Assembly (NCBI GenBank): GCA_012517605.1
Contig: JAAYUS010000237.1
Location: 1 to 48,713, forward strand
Direction of reading: 5' to 3'
DNA from: Bacteroidales bacterium
GTDB taxonomy: Bacteria; Bacteroidota; Bacteroidia; Bacteroidales; VadinHA17
DNA: 48,713 bases
Position 1 is the first letter of the stretch. Each line of letters opens with the position of its first letter. A program made the position numbers and the translations under genes. The notes under the pieces were generated by a model, which saw only the letters and a program-made list of their open reading frames with translations, was not told the origin of the DNA and did not search any database. This document shows positions 48,367 to 48,713 of this stretch, in pieces.

Positions 48367-48713
48367 ACGCTAAGCCGGATAAACAAACAAGAGGCTGTAC
48401 CAGAAATAGACTTTTGAACTAAATTTTGCTCTGATTGCTTGTTGCAGTCCTTTGCGTTCCTTTCTGGTTAATTTCCTGACATGTCACAATTAGTGAGTCA
48501 TGTATGTATTGAGGGTCATTTATTACCTACCTGATCGAGTCATTGATGACGGCACTTTCGCCTCCTTCTCAAGGCTACCCTTTATACACATCTTTGTTCC
48601 AAAATTTGTTTTAAAGGTTTCAGATCCACAAAGAGAAGATTAAATATGTACAGGGATGATCAGGAAGGTGAGATACCGGAGGTATCCAAGTCTAATATCC
48701 ATGGTTACATCCA

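Noticed and set aside
1-48713. CRISPR arrays, rRNA genes, prophage or restriction/defence islands
   Set aside because: No regularly spaced repeats, Cas, phage structural, restriction-modification or other known defence signatures were seen in either strand

Overview
Chromosomal segment of a Bacteroidetes-type genome, inferred from lipoprotein signals, a TTG/TAnnTTTG-like promoter and GH130/GH92/GH3 genes. Most of the window is ordinary housekeeping or envelope genes: deoxynucleoside kinase (partial), M16 and M48 peptidases, two Gfo/Idh/MocA oxidoreductases, PfkB kinase, FucP-like MFS transporter, FkbM methyltransferase, SDR, rhomboid, PspC-PadR-PspC cluster, RsgA, OmpA, cytidylate-kinase-like protein, MATE, GreA/Rnk-like factor, SerA, GH3, DOPA dioxygenase, GH92, dodecin and LysM/BON protein, plus one tRNA-Asn(GTT). 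No CRISPR array, rRNA, prophage or intact transposon was seen. The best candidate for an undescribed system is a compact five-gene minus-strand operon (7770-13369). It encodes only exported proteins: a Cys-containing protein with a hydrophobic Gly-rich segment, a beta-propeller-like protein, a coiled-coil protein, a TPR plus barrel protein, and a barrel-like protein. The second and third products share a ~56-aa domain placed C-terminally in one and N-terminally in the other. Other notable structures are a decaying MBL-fold pseudogene next to an internally deleted IS21-like end pair and an inverted repeat abutting tRNA-Asn, a palindrome overlapping the PspC/PadR promoter, a nested inverted repeat with self-palindromic arms at 29345-29450, and a metalloprotease-propeller-barrel fusion protein.
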